Source: Adiantum capillus-veneris
Taxonomy: Eukaryota > Streptophyta > Polypodiopsida > Polypodiales > Pteridaceae
Reading direction: 5' to 3'
DNA: 64,000 nucleotides
Assembly: GCA_014529385.2 (NCBI GenBank)
Contig: CM043947.1
Coordinates: 101,933,311-101,997,310, forward strand
This document shows, piece by piece, positions 42,470-54,597 of the stretch (positions within the stretch are counted from its first letter, which is position 1; each line of letters opens with the position of its first letter). The notes beneath the pieces are model-generated. The model ran no database searches, was not told where the DNA came from, and saw only the letters and a program-made list of their open reading frames with translations. Both the position numbers and the translations under genes were made by a program.

Positions 42470-43385
42470 TGTTAAATTGATCATTTAATGTGGGGAACTA
42501 CCAGGAGAGTAAAAGCTAGAATATTGGTAAGGCTGCAAACCGGTCTCTGTCAAGGATCCAAAGGAGGAAAAATAGGGATTCAAAGGGGGAAAGCTTGCAA
42601 AAGAGCAATGCTTCAATGGGGCTTAAAAGATGTTAATTGAGTCAACGTCAGTTAACAAAAGATGCTAAAGACCGAAGACGTACAAATGCACATCGAAGAT
42701 CAACAAGAAGAAGCAGTAAAGATTGGAGTTACACATTTTTCACATTTTTCCAAAATGGTCATGTATTGTAAATTCTTGATTTATTTCAAGCCATTGTAAT
42801 ATTTTAATGTGTTACGGGAAATGAGAATCCAAGCTGTAAAGAAGAGGTCAGTTAGTGTGCCTAGGTTGCAGATTCAGTATAAGTGGTGGAGCCCTCAAGG
42901 CCTTGGGCGTCTAGACATTGCATATTTTTACCCTAGCTATATGAGGCAGTGTGTAAAAGAAATTAGGGTTCTCAAGCTCATTTGTTGAGAGCACTATTTG
43001 GTGAGAGCTCTTGAGGTGTGTGACTATGGAGTCCTTCAGCTTTTCCTTGCTCATGTGACTTGATTAACACTAATCAATGCTTAAGTCTCTTTCATTATGC
43101 CTCTCTCATGCTTCTTATGATTTCTAATGATGCTTTGATTAACTAAATCGTAACTAATTAGTGGTTAATATCTCTCTGATCTTGTGTGATTGCCCATCAT
43201 TGTGGCTTAGCTCCTCCATAGGTCGAGAAGCCTATGGAGGAGTCAACCATTCGTGTTTCCATGATTAGCTCACTAATCGTGTGAGTGTTTCCATACCCTA
43301 GCCGGGTAGCTCATCCCTTTGGATTGATAATTTTGTTGGTCATTGGAGCTATGCAACGATGGAACGGGGATGGAACCCCCCAACA
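42470..43385 (+). repeat. LTR (TG...CA) of a Gypsy-type element
   Basis: Begins TGTTAAATTGATCATT at 42470 and ends CCCCCCAACA at 43385, followed after TT by a primer-binding-site-like sequence. A TATA-like AGTATAAGTGG is near 42879. Length about 916 bp. It sits at the broken end of the Copia integrase. No second LTR was found, so the element is partial. Confidence 0.6.
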
Positions 43386-43387
43386 TT

Positions 43388-43405
43388 TGGTGCCGCTGAT
43401 GGGGA
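43388..43405 (+). promoter_or_regulatory. Primer-binding site resembling tRNA-Asp
   Basis: TGGTGCCGCTGATGGGGA differs at a few positions from TGGCGCCGTTGCCGGGGA, the complement of the plant tRNA-Asp 3' end used by many Gypsy elements. It is 2 bp after the LTR end, the expected spacing. Confidence 0.65.
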
Positions 43406-43840
43406 CGATGGCCTACGCTAGTGTAATTGTGGCATACTCAGATGTGTTTCCTCACTAATTTCACTTGTGTGTTTATGGTTTTGTGGATTTTGGATGTGTG
43501 TGCATGAAGCAATGTGTTCATTATTCCCTAATTTGTCACCGTATTTTGCCAATTGTGTGTTTACACACTCTAATTTCACACTAACCCCTTGCTAATTTCA
43601 TTATTTTTGCTACCTTACACACTAATTTGCTACTAAGGATTGGAGCTTTCAACCGTCAATCGATCTTCATTGGAAAGGTAATCAAGGTGGTATTCTCAAC
43701 CTCCCTAGAATAATTGTGTAGAGACTCCACAATGATGCAATGTAATGTCAATGCCATGTTAATGCTATGTAATTGCAATGCAATGTTGATGCTATGATGC
43801 TACGAATTTTTTTTGGATTGTTTGTGATAGTCTCCTTCTC

Positions 43841-44389
43841 CTATTTCTTTTCAATCTTCGACTGCACATTAGAAAATAGTAGGACCAACTCTTGGATGTG
43901 TTGGTCTCTCTGTGCTTGTCTATCTTTGGCTGCCAAGCACGCTTGCTCACGCTCACGCTCCAAGGCTGTAATTCTTTCTTCGGCCCCCAAACGCGCTAGC
44001 TCATGCACACGCTCTATGGCTACCATTCTATGTTTGTGTTCGTGATCCCTTTCTACTTTTTTTTCTTCGTGTTGATGAGCCAATTCTGCCTTTCTTGCTT
44101 CGTGTTCTAACTTCCCGTCCATCATCATCTTGTGGAAAGCCTCCATAGGAGTTAGTGCAATCCTTGGCATAGATGGGGAAGGGGGGGGATTAAAAAAAAC
44201 GTCCTGGTGGGGAAAATTCTTCTTTGCCACTGCCATGCTCATCACCTTCATGCAGAGTATCCATTCCGCTTCGGTTGATTTCCATACCGTGAAGTCTTGG
44301 GTTCTGAAGTTCACGAGGAACTTGGGTTCTTGTGGGTCTTGGTGTTCTTGAGGTTCTTGAGGGTCTTGAGGTTCTTCGTTAGCTTGCAA
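43841..44389 (-). CDS. unrecognised charged helical ORF
   Basis: A 182-codon ORF with no internal stop. The N-terminus has a Gln/Pro/Glu repeat (EEPQDPQEPQEHQDPQEPK), followed by FRTQDFTVWKSTEAEWILCM, a PPPSPSMPRIALTP linker, and a C-terminal long charged helix (HQHEEKKVERDHEHKHRMVA, ERITALEREREQACLAAKDR) likely forming a coiled coil. It lies on the strand opposite to the adjacent LTR and primer site. Could be part of a DNA-transposon or retroelement accessory protein, or a host-gene relic. Function unknown. Confidence 0.45.
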   Translation of the reverse strand: MQANEEPQDPQEPQEHQDPQEPKFLVNFRTQDFTVWKSTEAEWILCMKVMSMAVAKKNFPHQDVFFNPPPSPSMPRIALTPMEAFHKMMMDGKLEHEARKAELAHQHEEKKVERDHEHKHRMVAIERVHELARLGAEERITALEREREQACLAAKDRQAQRDQHIQELVLLFSNVQSKIEKK

Positions 44390-44689
44390 TCTGTGCTAGA
44401 GAAGAATCTTCTCTTTACCCGAGCTCCTCTTTCTCGCGGGCGCACCCCTTGGCGACCTTGCGCTCACACCACCAAGGTTGTTTTTTTCTACCTCACGTCA
44501 ATTGGCCAGCCGCTAAGTGCACGGTTTGCTCTCAATGAGTGAAAAGAGGCACAAGGGAAGGTTGGACAAGCCCTTTTTTCTTTGGTTTCCTGTCACTCTT
44601 TGAAAACACGATTAGGAATCGACATGCCTCAAGGAGAACACTGGACCATTGAAGACCATTCTGAGGTAAGTGCATGCGTGTGTATACTC

Positions 44690-45283
44690 AACCGTCTACT
44701 AAGCATATGTGAAGTTCTGTGCAGATCGCTTGACCCATTTTGCTGTGGTGTTGAAAACCATAACTTTGGTCTTGCCAAGTTTCACCGACAAGCCGCTATC
44801 ACTAGCAAAAGTGTGCAATACATCCAAGTGTTGATGCATCCCCTCTAGAATTAGATCAATACATTATAATTCGTATACAATAGTAATGAAATCCATGTCC
44901 TTGCTAGTTGTGCTCCTTTGTTGCCTCCCCTCTCAATGTAATCTGAAACCTCATCTATATACAAACCAAAAATGTAGGGGAGAGTGGGAGTCCTTGTTTC
45001 ACTCCAACAGTGGAGAGAATATGCTCAGATTACCCCTCAGAATTACGACCCTGCCCCAGGACTGTCTTGTATAAATCCATGACTCCATATACCAACTCTG
45101 TGAGTAATCTCATCTCTTTGCATTAGTAGGTGAGCTCTAGGAACTGTATCAAATGCTGTGCAAAAATCCACAAAGGTACAATAAATCCTCCTACCATTTG
45201 GTATGCTTTCCTCAATAACAACATTGAGTGTTAATATATGATCAAGGGTAGAAAAACCCCTCTTGAACCTACCTAGCCTTATG

Positions 45284-45284
<1 letters not shown>
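44690..45284 (-). pseudogene. LINE reverse transcriptase remnant
   Basis: IRLGRFKRGFSTLDHILTLN, VVIEESIPNGRRIYCTFVDF then CTAFDTVPRAHLL is the central palm of a non-LTR RT (FVDF..AFDTV). Further down, TVGVKQGLPLSPTFLVCI and, in another frame, HLDVLHTFASDSGLSVKLGK then TKVMVFNTTA are recognisable. The catalytic YADD box is not found, and several frame changes and stops occur. A GA tract cuts the N-terminal side at 45285. Confidence 0.75.

Positions 45285-45348
<64 letters not shown>
45285..45348. repeat. (GA)n microsatellite
   Basis: About 32 uninterrupted GA units, inserted within or expanded beside the LINE RT remnant. Confidence 0.95.
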
Positions 45349-45353
<5 letters not shown>

Positions 45354-46400
45354 CTCATCCGAGGTAGAGAGACTCACAATTTTTTTGAGAGACACATGAT
45401 TCTATGTCGCCCACGAATTTGTGTAGAACCCTGTCAATAGGGCATTTTCACAAATCGTGGAGGACCTACTACTATTGGCATGTGAGCACTTGTTTTTCAT
45501 GCGAATTTTATTCAATAAGTACTTTTGACTTTTAGGCTTTTGTTCTTGCATGTCTAAGCCTTTATAAGGATGGGGAGTTGGCATGTGGATAGTTTTGAGA
45601 AATTGTGTGAAGCATGAGTTTGGAGGCATATGTAAGTAATTTTGGCTTGCGGACATATATCTCTTTGGGCGTTTGGTGTAGTTCTATCCTTTATATTTGA
45701 ATACCTACGAGGGATTTTATGGCCACAGATTGACTCGGAGCACTCACACTTTAACATCTAGTTTATATACTCCCCCCCTCCCCCCCCCCCCCCCCCCCCC
45801 TCCTTCAACACACCAAAGGACCTACAAGGGGGAGTGCTTATCCCTTCCAAATATTAGTCATGAAACATGGTCGGGCAAGGGTCACGTGCCATTGGGCAAG
45901 AGCCACGAGTAGGCATCACCATGGCCACCTAATTGATGCACCACATGTACTGGGAACAACGGAGAGAACTCATAGCAACAAGCTAGCAACCTCCTCCTTG
46001 GGTGACCCACCCCAAGAGGAGGATGCACTCGAGTGTTCAAGGGCAAGATCCCTAGAAATGTGAACACCAAGTGAGCACAAAAGTGTTACTTATAGAGGGG
46101 ATCTAACAAGGGTGTTTTTCAAGCATCAAAAGCACACAGGAGATCCTAATGTAACGTCTTACATAGGTTGATCCATACCATCAAGGCGCAAATGCAAGAC
46201 CAATTGCGTACCATGCAGACACACTTGGGGACTCTCCAAGGATAACACAACAACTTAGTGATCCAAATAGAGTTATTATCCATAAGCATGCAGTAGTCTT
46301 GCAAGATTCCATTCTAGCATAGACTTTAGGGACTATAGTACACCAGATGCCCCAGATCAAGAGGATTAAGGAGGAGGTCATGGATGGGACCCACTCCAAT
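45349..46400. other. no gene recognised; contains a poly-C tract
   Basis: About 1 kb with only short ORFs. A run of C interrupted once or twice by T covers about 45772-45801. A 91-codon minus ORF at 46181-46456 spans the block A' boundary and has hydrophobic stretches but no motif. Confidence 0.45.
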
Positions 46401-49400
46401 GCAGAGGAGGAGGACGGGAGTTCAAACCGATGATGGACGAGACAAACCCCTTGCAAAAATTATTGGAGGAGTCTGAGAAGCCACGTCTTCGAGAGTATGA
46501 CCTTTGCAAGAAGAAACTCATGGAACTTGGCCGCCATCAAGGCTCTCTATGTTCCTAGTAGCAGTTCATAACTTACCCAATTTCACCAAGTATAACGATA
46601 AGATCAACCATGGAGCAGTCAACCAGTTCATCCATGAGTTTGTGGTTCACTTTCCATTGGCCAATTAAGGACCCTCCAAATAAGGTTCATTTGGGAGACC
46701 CGTATCTCTGTGCGCGTCTATTGCACGTGTCAATGCAAGGGACTTGCCGATACACTGTGTGCGAGCCACAAATGGCTCCAAGCACGCAACTAGCCTAAAC
46801 TAGTAAGCTCAAAGATGACAATGGTGTGTCACTCACCGCTCTACGCTTGCTGTCGTGGACGATTCCTTGCCGCGAAGAAGAGGAAAACGCTGCTACGTTG
46901 CGCTCAACCGCCTCGCCGTCGTCGTACCACCATCGCAATGCTCGATCACACACACACACACTCTCTCTCTCTCTCTCTCACGCATACACACACACAAGGA
47001 GATGAAGAAGAAGAAGATGGAGATGGATCAAGAGCACTCTTCAATTGCACAAATGAAAGAATGAGTGAATTTCAGGTTTATTTGACTTTTATATGAGCTC
47101 GCACCATTCACACTTGGGCACCCATGCTTAGCCAACTAATCCCTTGAATGTTCTAGTTAGAGTGCACCTCTCATCAGCGATCACTCTTACCCTTTTCCTA
47201 TTGGACCGACAAGCCCAGTACCTGAATCTACCAAATAAATAATATGGCGTCCGTCTTAGGTGATAGGAATGTCCGTGAGGGTTAACATGCCCCCCTTCTT
47301 GATGTAGATTCCGTCCTCGAAAGCTATTGAGTTGAAGCTTGTTTGTCGAGGTGGAAGAGCATTTGAGATGAATGTTCTTTGCCTTCTTCAGTCACTGCAA
47401 AATCAAACAACATTGGCACAGTAATTGCATTCTCATATACAAAAAAGCATATGCAGTTTTAGGCACAAATTGATTGGTAGCAGAATTTTAAACCATTTGT
47501 CAGCAATAAACATTAAATCGTAATATAATTAAATGCATAAACAGTTATGAAGGTCAAAAACTAAACAAGTCTGGGGTCGCGAATTTAACGGTCGAAAGGC
47601 ACTAGAGGTCAACTATTAATACCATGGGCAAGCTTCTCAATTTTCTCCGATCAATTAAGTTGTTTAATTGCGAGAGCCAAGTATTTCATGTACAAGGGCT
47701 GACTAGAGGCTATACCTAGAAGACCTTGTAGTTAAGCTACGATAAAAGGAGTTGCTCATGAAATCATCGCATAACTTATTTCCTTTTCTTTGACCCCCCC
47801 AAGTCTTTTCACATTGTTTCAATTTTGATGTGTTTGCTTGTTTTATATGCCTTGGGTTTTTTTCTTTTCAAGGGAAAGCGCCCACACTGGGAACCTCTAG
47901 GGCTCTAGTACCATAGGCGATACATGTGAGTGAAGTACCAAATCAAGCTGCAATTTCTCTTCCAGCTTAAGATTTTACATTGTGGCACTTTGATTTTTAT
48001 TTATTCGTATTCAGCATTTTAATTTTGTAACTTTGGGGGGTCATATAACATTGTTACCCTCCCCAGGCTCATCACACTAGTAAACTCCCTTTATAATACT
48101 TCCCAGTAGAAAGCCCTAGTACATTCCCCATGGTATTAAGAGAAGATCTCTAACGCCTAACTTGGTCAAACTAGCTTAGCCAAACTGCTTGATTTTAAAC
48201 CTAGACAAGTGCCTATGACAAAAAATTACATTGAATTTAATGTTTGATACTAAGCAAATGAGTTGAATATTATGCTACCAATTACAATTAAAGCAGACAA
48301 ACATGGATGCAAAAAAGATAAGGGGCAATGCTAATGGACAAGAAACACCTGTTTGTGTTGATGATCGCGCTTGATTTAAAGAGTGAATGAGAGAAAGATC
48401 CCATGAAGATTCAAATCCTAACAACAGCAACACGTTCCTGTACACACTGGAAACACAAAGAATACCTCTAGGAGGCACATCAATGGGAAGAAAGAACTTT
48501 GCTAATCACTAAACTCTAAATAAGAAACACTCCTATCGTACTAATCTTACCTACCCTCCATCACTCGAGTGATAAGGATCAAAGGTGTTTGATGACATAG
48601 GTTTCTGTTTCAGTGTATCGGATGTGAATGTGTAGATTTGGGTCAAAGTTTTGACTTTTATTGTGCACACTCATTTGCTAATTGCTCTTGCTCTTTACTA
48701 TTTTTGTCTTTTGTCAGTATCAGGCTTTATATATACATTCCCTAAGATTGGTGATTGAGAGGTCAGGAAAAGAAGGGTAAGAGGAAAATAAGTGAATGAT
48801 GGATGTCAGCAAACACTCCCCCCTTCCTTGGGTAGATCATACCTTTTGGAATGATGTACCTTTTGAAACCAATTGTTCCAAGTTGTTATGGGTGAAGACT
48901 TTGACCAATAATTTTCGACCGCCCTATGCGTTTCATCTAGTTGCAAGGGTGGTAAGGACTCTCTCATGATTTTATTTGCAACGTTGTTGTAGGTGGTGAA
49001 CTTACAACGGGAGGTGCAAACTCTTTGTTGTTTGTATGAATATGTACAATGGTAGGTGGAGGTTGTGTCGAAGCTTCGATGTCTGTACAGGAACTACATG
49101 AAGAGCAAGAAGCTTCATTTGACCTCCCTGTTCCTGAGCTAGGCCGAATAGATTGGTTTTTCTTTGGAACCCAAACTAGATCTAGAGCGGGTTGTAGCAT
49201 TCCGTGATTTTTTCCTTTCCGTGATCTTCAATTTATTTTGGAGCTACAGGATTGGGCTTACATGGGTTAGGTGATAGGTAAGAGCACAATTTACATTTTG
49301 GCACCCAGATTTGATCATTTCCTTCATAATAGCCTTGGGCTTCCAATAGTTTTTTGGGAATCCACTGCCACGTTTCCTTACATTTCTTGGGGCAAGTGGG

Positions 49401-49456
49401 ACATTTCTTACAAGGCTTCTGTTTTTTAGCACTAGCTATGGTCGCTAAAGAAACTT
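46401..49456. repeat. Block A', inverted copy of block A
   Basis: Reverse complement of 11979-15040. It carries the same two LTRs (starts at 48835 and about 47292 on the minus strand) and the WVPK tail (49233-49456, minus). It ends at 49456, directly against the first base of block C'. The CA/CT tract near 46950-46990 is longer than the GT/GA tract in block A. Confidence 0.88.
49233..49456 (-). pseudogene. WVPK-repeat tail in block A'
   Basis: SLATIASAKKQKPCKKCPTC, then TWQWIPKKLL and QIWVPKCKL, nearly identical to G2; the first WVPK is cut off at the block boundary, and one Arg is now Cys. A further piece with LVWVPKKNQ follows at 48964-49200. Confidence 0.7.
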
Positions 49457-52441
49457 CAGTCAACCATAGGACATATAAACATAAGCTACATCATAAGACA
49501 TACAAACATAAGCTACATCATGTGTAGTTACCACTAACGTCTATGAATACTTACGTCCACACGCAGACAACATATACTCATAATAAGCTTTGGGAACTCA
49601 CCTGTGGTGTGCGCAACAACTGCAACGCCACAACCAGCACCATGGCCAAACTCCGAGCAGACAAGAATTGGGCGATGGGCTCAGAGGCGAAGCTCCACCG
49701 CTTCACCCAAACTTCATCTTTTGTAATCACAGCGAGTGGTTTGGCGGGGCCACGTCTCATGGCGTGAAAAACTGACTAGAAAAGATGGGTACGTCGGGCC
49801 AGTCCAATGCGCTCATTCCGAACTCACTGTGAGGCAACAAATTCTTCAATTCTTGTGCCCATACCGCGCATTGCTGGCGTTGTTGGCTGGATATGCCCAT
49901 GTGGGAATTGCTGCGCTGTTTATGTGCAAAAGCGTTGCGTCAAACCGCAAGCACATCAACTCGAAGAAAACCTGCTTAGTGATGCCAAGACATCCACTTT
50001 GAGCGTGTGCAAAAAAAAATGCTCTCTCATCTACCTCTAACACATTGTCAACTAGCTCCAGAAGTACACAAGTATCCAGCACAAACATACGGTTTGGATT
50101 TGCTTGCAGCGGTAGAGTGCCATACCGCCTCGCCGTTGTGTGTGTGCGCGATAGTTGCAGGATACGTACGATGATTAGCTCTCGCTCCGTGTGTCTCCCG
50201 CGTTGAAGTGTCGATACAGCTACTGGAAGGGTGTGGTACAGCGAGGCTAAGGGCTGATCTGGAAACGCTGGTCTTCTGATGCAAAAACGTTGATGTGCTT
50301 CTTGAGAAAACACTGGAGATGCCTGAGGGTGCGTTTGGTCTGTTGGGTAGAATTTCGACGGCGTTCGGGATAGTCTTCTTTTCTTGGGAAAATTACCAAA
50401 ATACCCCTCCAATTTGTGGAAATTCTCAAAATACCCTCAAATTTCAAAAATTCCCAAAATACCCTTGTATCTATTTTGCTTAAATTGTCCAATATTTTTT
50501 AATCTTTATTCTTTTTTGACAATTGAGATCCGTTTTTACGTGCTTAGCATGTAATTTGTCACAAATTACCTTGCAAAAAAAAAAGCAATTATGTCTAAAG
50601 ATTATGAAGCAATTCATCTCCAAAGCCTGCATAATCAACTCAAATTCTGGATTTAGCATCTTATATCGATAAGCAATGAGTCTTCTTATGAAAAGCTACA
50701 AACTTGTTAATCTTTGGAGAAATTTAATTTCACAACTAGGGGTATTTTGGGAATTTTGGAAAATTTGAAGGGCATTTTGGGAATTTATGACAAAATATTG
50801 GGGGTATTTTGGGAATTTTTGAAATTTGAGGGGTATATTGGGTATTTCCACAAATTAGAGGGGTATTTTGGTAATTTTTCCTTTTTTCTTTTCACAAAAA
50901 TTGAGAAGAAAAATTACTATTTTTTATTGGATGAATGTGAAAATTATATCTAAAATGTGTATAATTGAGGAAGTTTTATTTCCTTCTCACCAAAATTGAG
51001 AAGGATTTTACTCCATGTGAGCAAGTTATAGACTACTTCCAAGGATTCTTTTCACGAACACTTAGTTTTAAATGTCTATGTGTGTGTCGCGCACTGCAAT
51101 GTGACGGAATGAGTTGAAGGACCATACTCTACCTTAACCTACTGCAGTTGTCCACCGATAGCCATCACATAGAATGTGGTTGTCTTTGAATGTGACACCA
51201 GGGTCATTTGGCTTTGGAATATTCCTTAAGATGTATGCTTGGTGGTTGGCTCTAGTGGAGGAGTACCTAATTGCCACCAAGTTTGATGTGATATCAGGTT
51301 GGCCACTTCATCTTGCTCAATAAGAGCTGTGCATTTCAAATCTTGGTTGTCCATTGACATTAGGTGATTGAAAGTGAGGTTGTTGAACCCTCCTTGACAT
51401 CATCATTGGATCAAAAATCTATCTATAACATGAGGTTCAATCTAGACCGTGTTGATGTTGTCATTGGTGTCTATTTTTATGGGTGAATCATTTTTCAGTT
51501 CAAGCTTTGAAAACTAGATGGAATGAGGCTTTAGGCACTGCTTGCATTGGTACAACTTGTGGCAAAGTCTCTAAGGCAAATCTAGCAATGCTTTTGTGGC
51601 AATAAGAGACCCACTAGCCACCACCTAAGGAATAGAGACCAACACAAACAAAAGAGAAGCTTATTCTTTTCTCTAGTGTGAAATATTTGTGTCAAGATGG
51701 GTTGTTTACGTTGATGGGTTGTTTACCATTGTTGACAATCATGTGGATATATTTTTAAAGAAAGTTCCTGTATATTAATATTGATCCAAAACAAGATGAT
51801 TGACTTTCTTGCTAAGAAATTCTTTCAAGAATCATTGAGAATCCATTGAAGAAAGACTCCTCTATGTCTAAGGATTGCATGTATATGTGGAGCACATTCT
51901 AAAGCAAAACTTTTATGACGAATATTTTGTTGCATAAGAGTATCATTTATGAAGCGAACAATTAAAAGAGCTCTCAATTGATGATTTCAACGAGGTTCAA
52001 GAAAGCAAGATGTGATCGTATCTTTTGGAAAAGGAGGAGATAACACCATGTAAGGTGTCTAGAATCGTTGCATCCAATTTGTATCTTGTGACCCCTCAAG
52101 GCACGGCTTGTGCTTGAGGGTTATTGTACATTCCTTTATGGTGAATTTAATACTTCCACTCACAATTGTGAGCATGGCCAAGAAAAGGAGTATCATTTAT
52201 GAAACCATGTTTAAACTTTTAATGTGAAAATGATAAAATGTCAACCGCCCTACAAGCGCCTTAAAAGTAATTTCCAAGCTTCTTGCTAAAACTTAAGCTT
52301 TACGTGTGAAAACATCAATTTGGCTTAAACTTTGAGTGGACCATAGGCCAACTTATGGTTTGTAATCTCCATTAACTCAGTAGCCTTAAGTTATTTCATC
52401 CTAGGCATTGCCATCTTTTAACTATTCGAGTTTATTTTGCT
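49457..52441. repeat. Block C', direct copy of block C
   Basis: Same orientation as 35371-39240, lacking the ~900-bp segment with the SINE-like sequence. Starts CAGTCAACCATAGG immediately after A' and ends TTTATTTTGCT immediately before the B' junction. Confidence 0.88.
50390..50880. mobile_element. Foldback/MITE-like element, complete copy
   Basis: Left end AAAATTACCAAAATACCCCT and right end AGGGGTATTTTGGTAATTTT are inverted repeats of at least 36 bp, extended by further diverged arm sequence with repeated GGGTATTTTGGGAATTT words. Internal part is AT-rich and noncoding. About 490 bp. No transposase. Confidence 0.72.
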
Positions 52442-54597
52442 GGCGCGGACTAGGCGGCACCATAGGTAGAGATTCGAGAAAGTGGCGCCTCAACTTGGGC
52501 AAACGATCATTCAGGTGCGTGCCTCAGCTTGGAGATCATTCAACTGCTGGAGGAGAATATCATTCAGCTGCGTGCCTCAGCTTGGGCAAACGATGGCGAA
52601 GTGATGTGATGTTGAGGTGTTGAGGGCGGAAGACAGTACAACGAATACAATCTGATGTGGCAGTGCGAAGGTTTCTTTTTCATGAATGAAGGGATTGGGG
52701 CATTGGATTGTATGGCGGGTATAAGGGCAGTTTCGCATGCCATGGCGACGGAGTAAAGCTTACGCAGGCAAAATTGGAGGGAAGCATATATTCAATTCTG
52801 AAAAGCTTCTGAGGAGTTTTGAAAAGCCTATAGAAGGATTGTCGTGTGTGCTAGATAAAGCGAGGGTAGCGTCAATTCTGCCAAAATCGGTAGAGTTGAG
52901 GGGGCTCGTCTTCATTTTTCTGAAACACGCTAGGTCGGAGGTAGCACTCCCATGTGCGGATGTGTTCTAAGAAACAACTCTACTTCTGTGATGGTTAATG
53001 CTCTTGATTACATGTTGCTGCAAAGGATTCGACATGCTTTTGAAGCTTTAAATCGCCATTATGTGAGTTAGGACTAAAAGATTTTTTATCCTAAGAATTT
53101 GGGTGTTTTGAGCAATGAGAGCACTCACAACTTAGGAGCTTATAAGAAGTTGTTGCTTCATGAATTCACCTCTCCATCCAGTGGGCAAATGCACCTGATG
53201 TCACGTGACACATTCAACCCCATGTGTCCGTGGACAAGCTACAACATGATCAGGGTTCAATTCAGTCAAGTCAGTCTAGAATAGGAAGCGATTTGGCACT
53301 TTTGAGAGTCTGTTCTCAGACCGTGCATGTCCAGACACTTAGATTAGATGCATATCCTCTGGTTGCACACAGCATGACCATCAGATTCCAGTCAGATACG
53401 ATCAGTAGCATTTTTACATTGCATAGGCCTATTTTCCCTATTTTTGACATTTTCACTTATTATTTTTAAGTGACTTTTGTTGGAAAGTAGGTAGGGTAAT
53501 TTTGCTAAGTTTGTATAAATAAAAACCTAGCGCTAGCACTTTCTGGCAGAAGAGGCAGCAGGAGCACTGGTTCAACAAGCAACTTCTCAGCAGAACCCAA
53601 GAAGCCTAGCGGTTTCTGCATCAGCAGGACAACCCTAGCATTTTTCATCTACAAGACCAGCCTTGGAGATTTGTGCACAACAAATCAGCCCGGCGTCAAC
53701 ACGACACAGCAGATCATCCTAGCGTTTTGCATTTGCAAGACATTCGGCGACAATATAACATTTTTCAGCCCTAGCGTTTTTGGTTTGTAGATCAGCCCCG
53801 GCGTTTTGCAGATTCACCGCAACGGAACACCAAGAAGCATCAGAGTTTTCAGTTTTTAGCCTTTAGACATCGCAAAAGAAGTCCCGAACCTCGCAGATCT
53901 CACCTTCCCGCAGTAGTTCCTCTCCGCACGGTCAGTTTCCCCAAGGTTTACAGTTTCAGCCCCGAAAACGCAGACTTCAACATCTGCGTCTTCAGTGCGT
54001 CGTCATCGTACCGTCGTCATCGACATCGTCACCGAAATAGAGTCAGAATTCAGCAGATAAAGATTTGCAGATTTCAACCCTTAGCATTTTCAGATTTCAG
54101 CCCGTCTCGTCGTCATCCTCATCGTCGTCGACATCGTCGGCAAGTCGAAGCATTGTAGAGATTTGTGCAATCATAAGTAGACCGCTCTTGCCATAGAGAG
54201 TGGGTTCTTCGGAGGAGGGTTTTACAACGTCTCTGGTGCCGTATTCTCTTCTCTCTCTATCTCTCAGTCTCATACACTTTCTCGCACAATATCCATTCAC
54301 TTTGTGTGTCCATTGTACTCTCTCATTAAGAACGGAAGGCTCTCCCTTCCATAAGAAAAAGGAACCTTGAGCACAGTTCGGAACAGTCATCTTGAGCAAA
54401 GTTCAAACATTCATTCCGCTGCACCTTACACCTGAGACTTGGGCCTTCCTTGTGCAAAAGAATTTGCATTTGACTCTGGGGTGGATCGCTTCTATTTAAT
54501 GATCATGATAGACTCATTAGGCAAGAAATTTTCCTCACAAAAAGTGGTTCTAGAAACAAAATTATCAGATCAAGCAGCCTTTTGGAGGTCCATTTTT
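52442..54597. repeat. Block B', inverted copy of block B, with junction bases
   Basis: Reverse complement of 29873-31951 covers 52451-54597. The preceding GGCGCGGACT (52442-52451) is not in that position in block B but equals the bases that start at the axis of the 86-bp palindrome (32041-32050). A TATA-like TATAAATA at 53514-53521 suggests the block is mainly an LTR in plus orientation. Confidence 0.82.

Noticed and set aside
49846-50412. 188-codon minus-strand ORF in block C'
   Set aside because: The duplicate at 35960-36260 breaks it by frameshift, and it has no family motif; likely chance.
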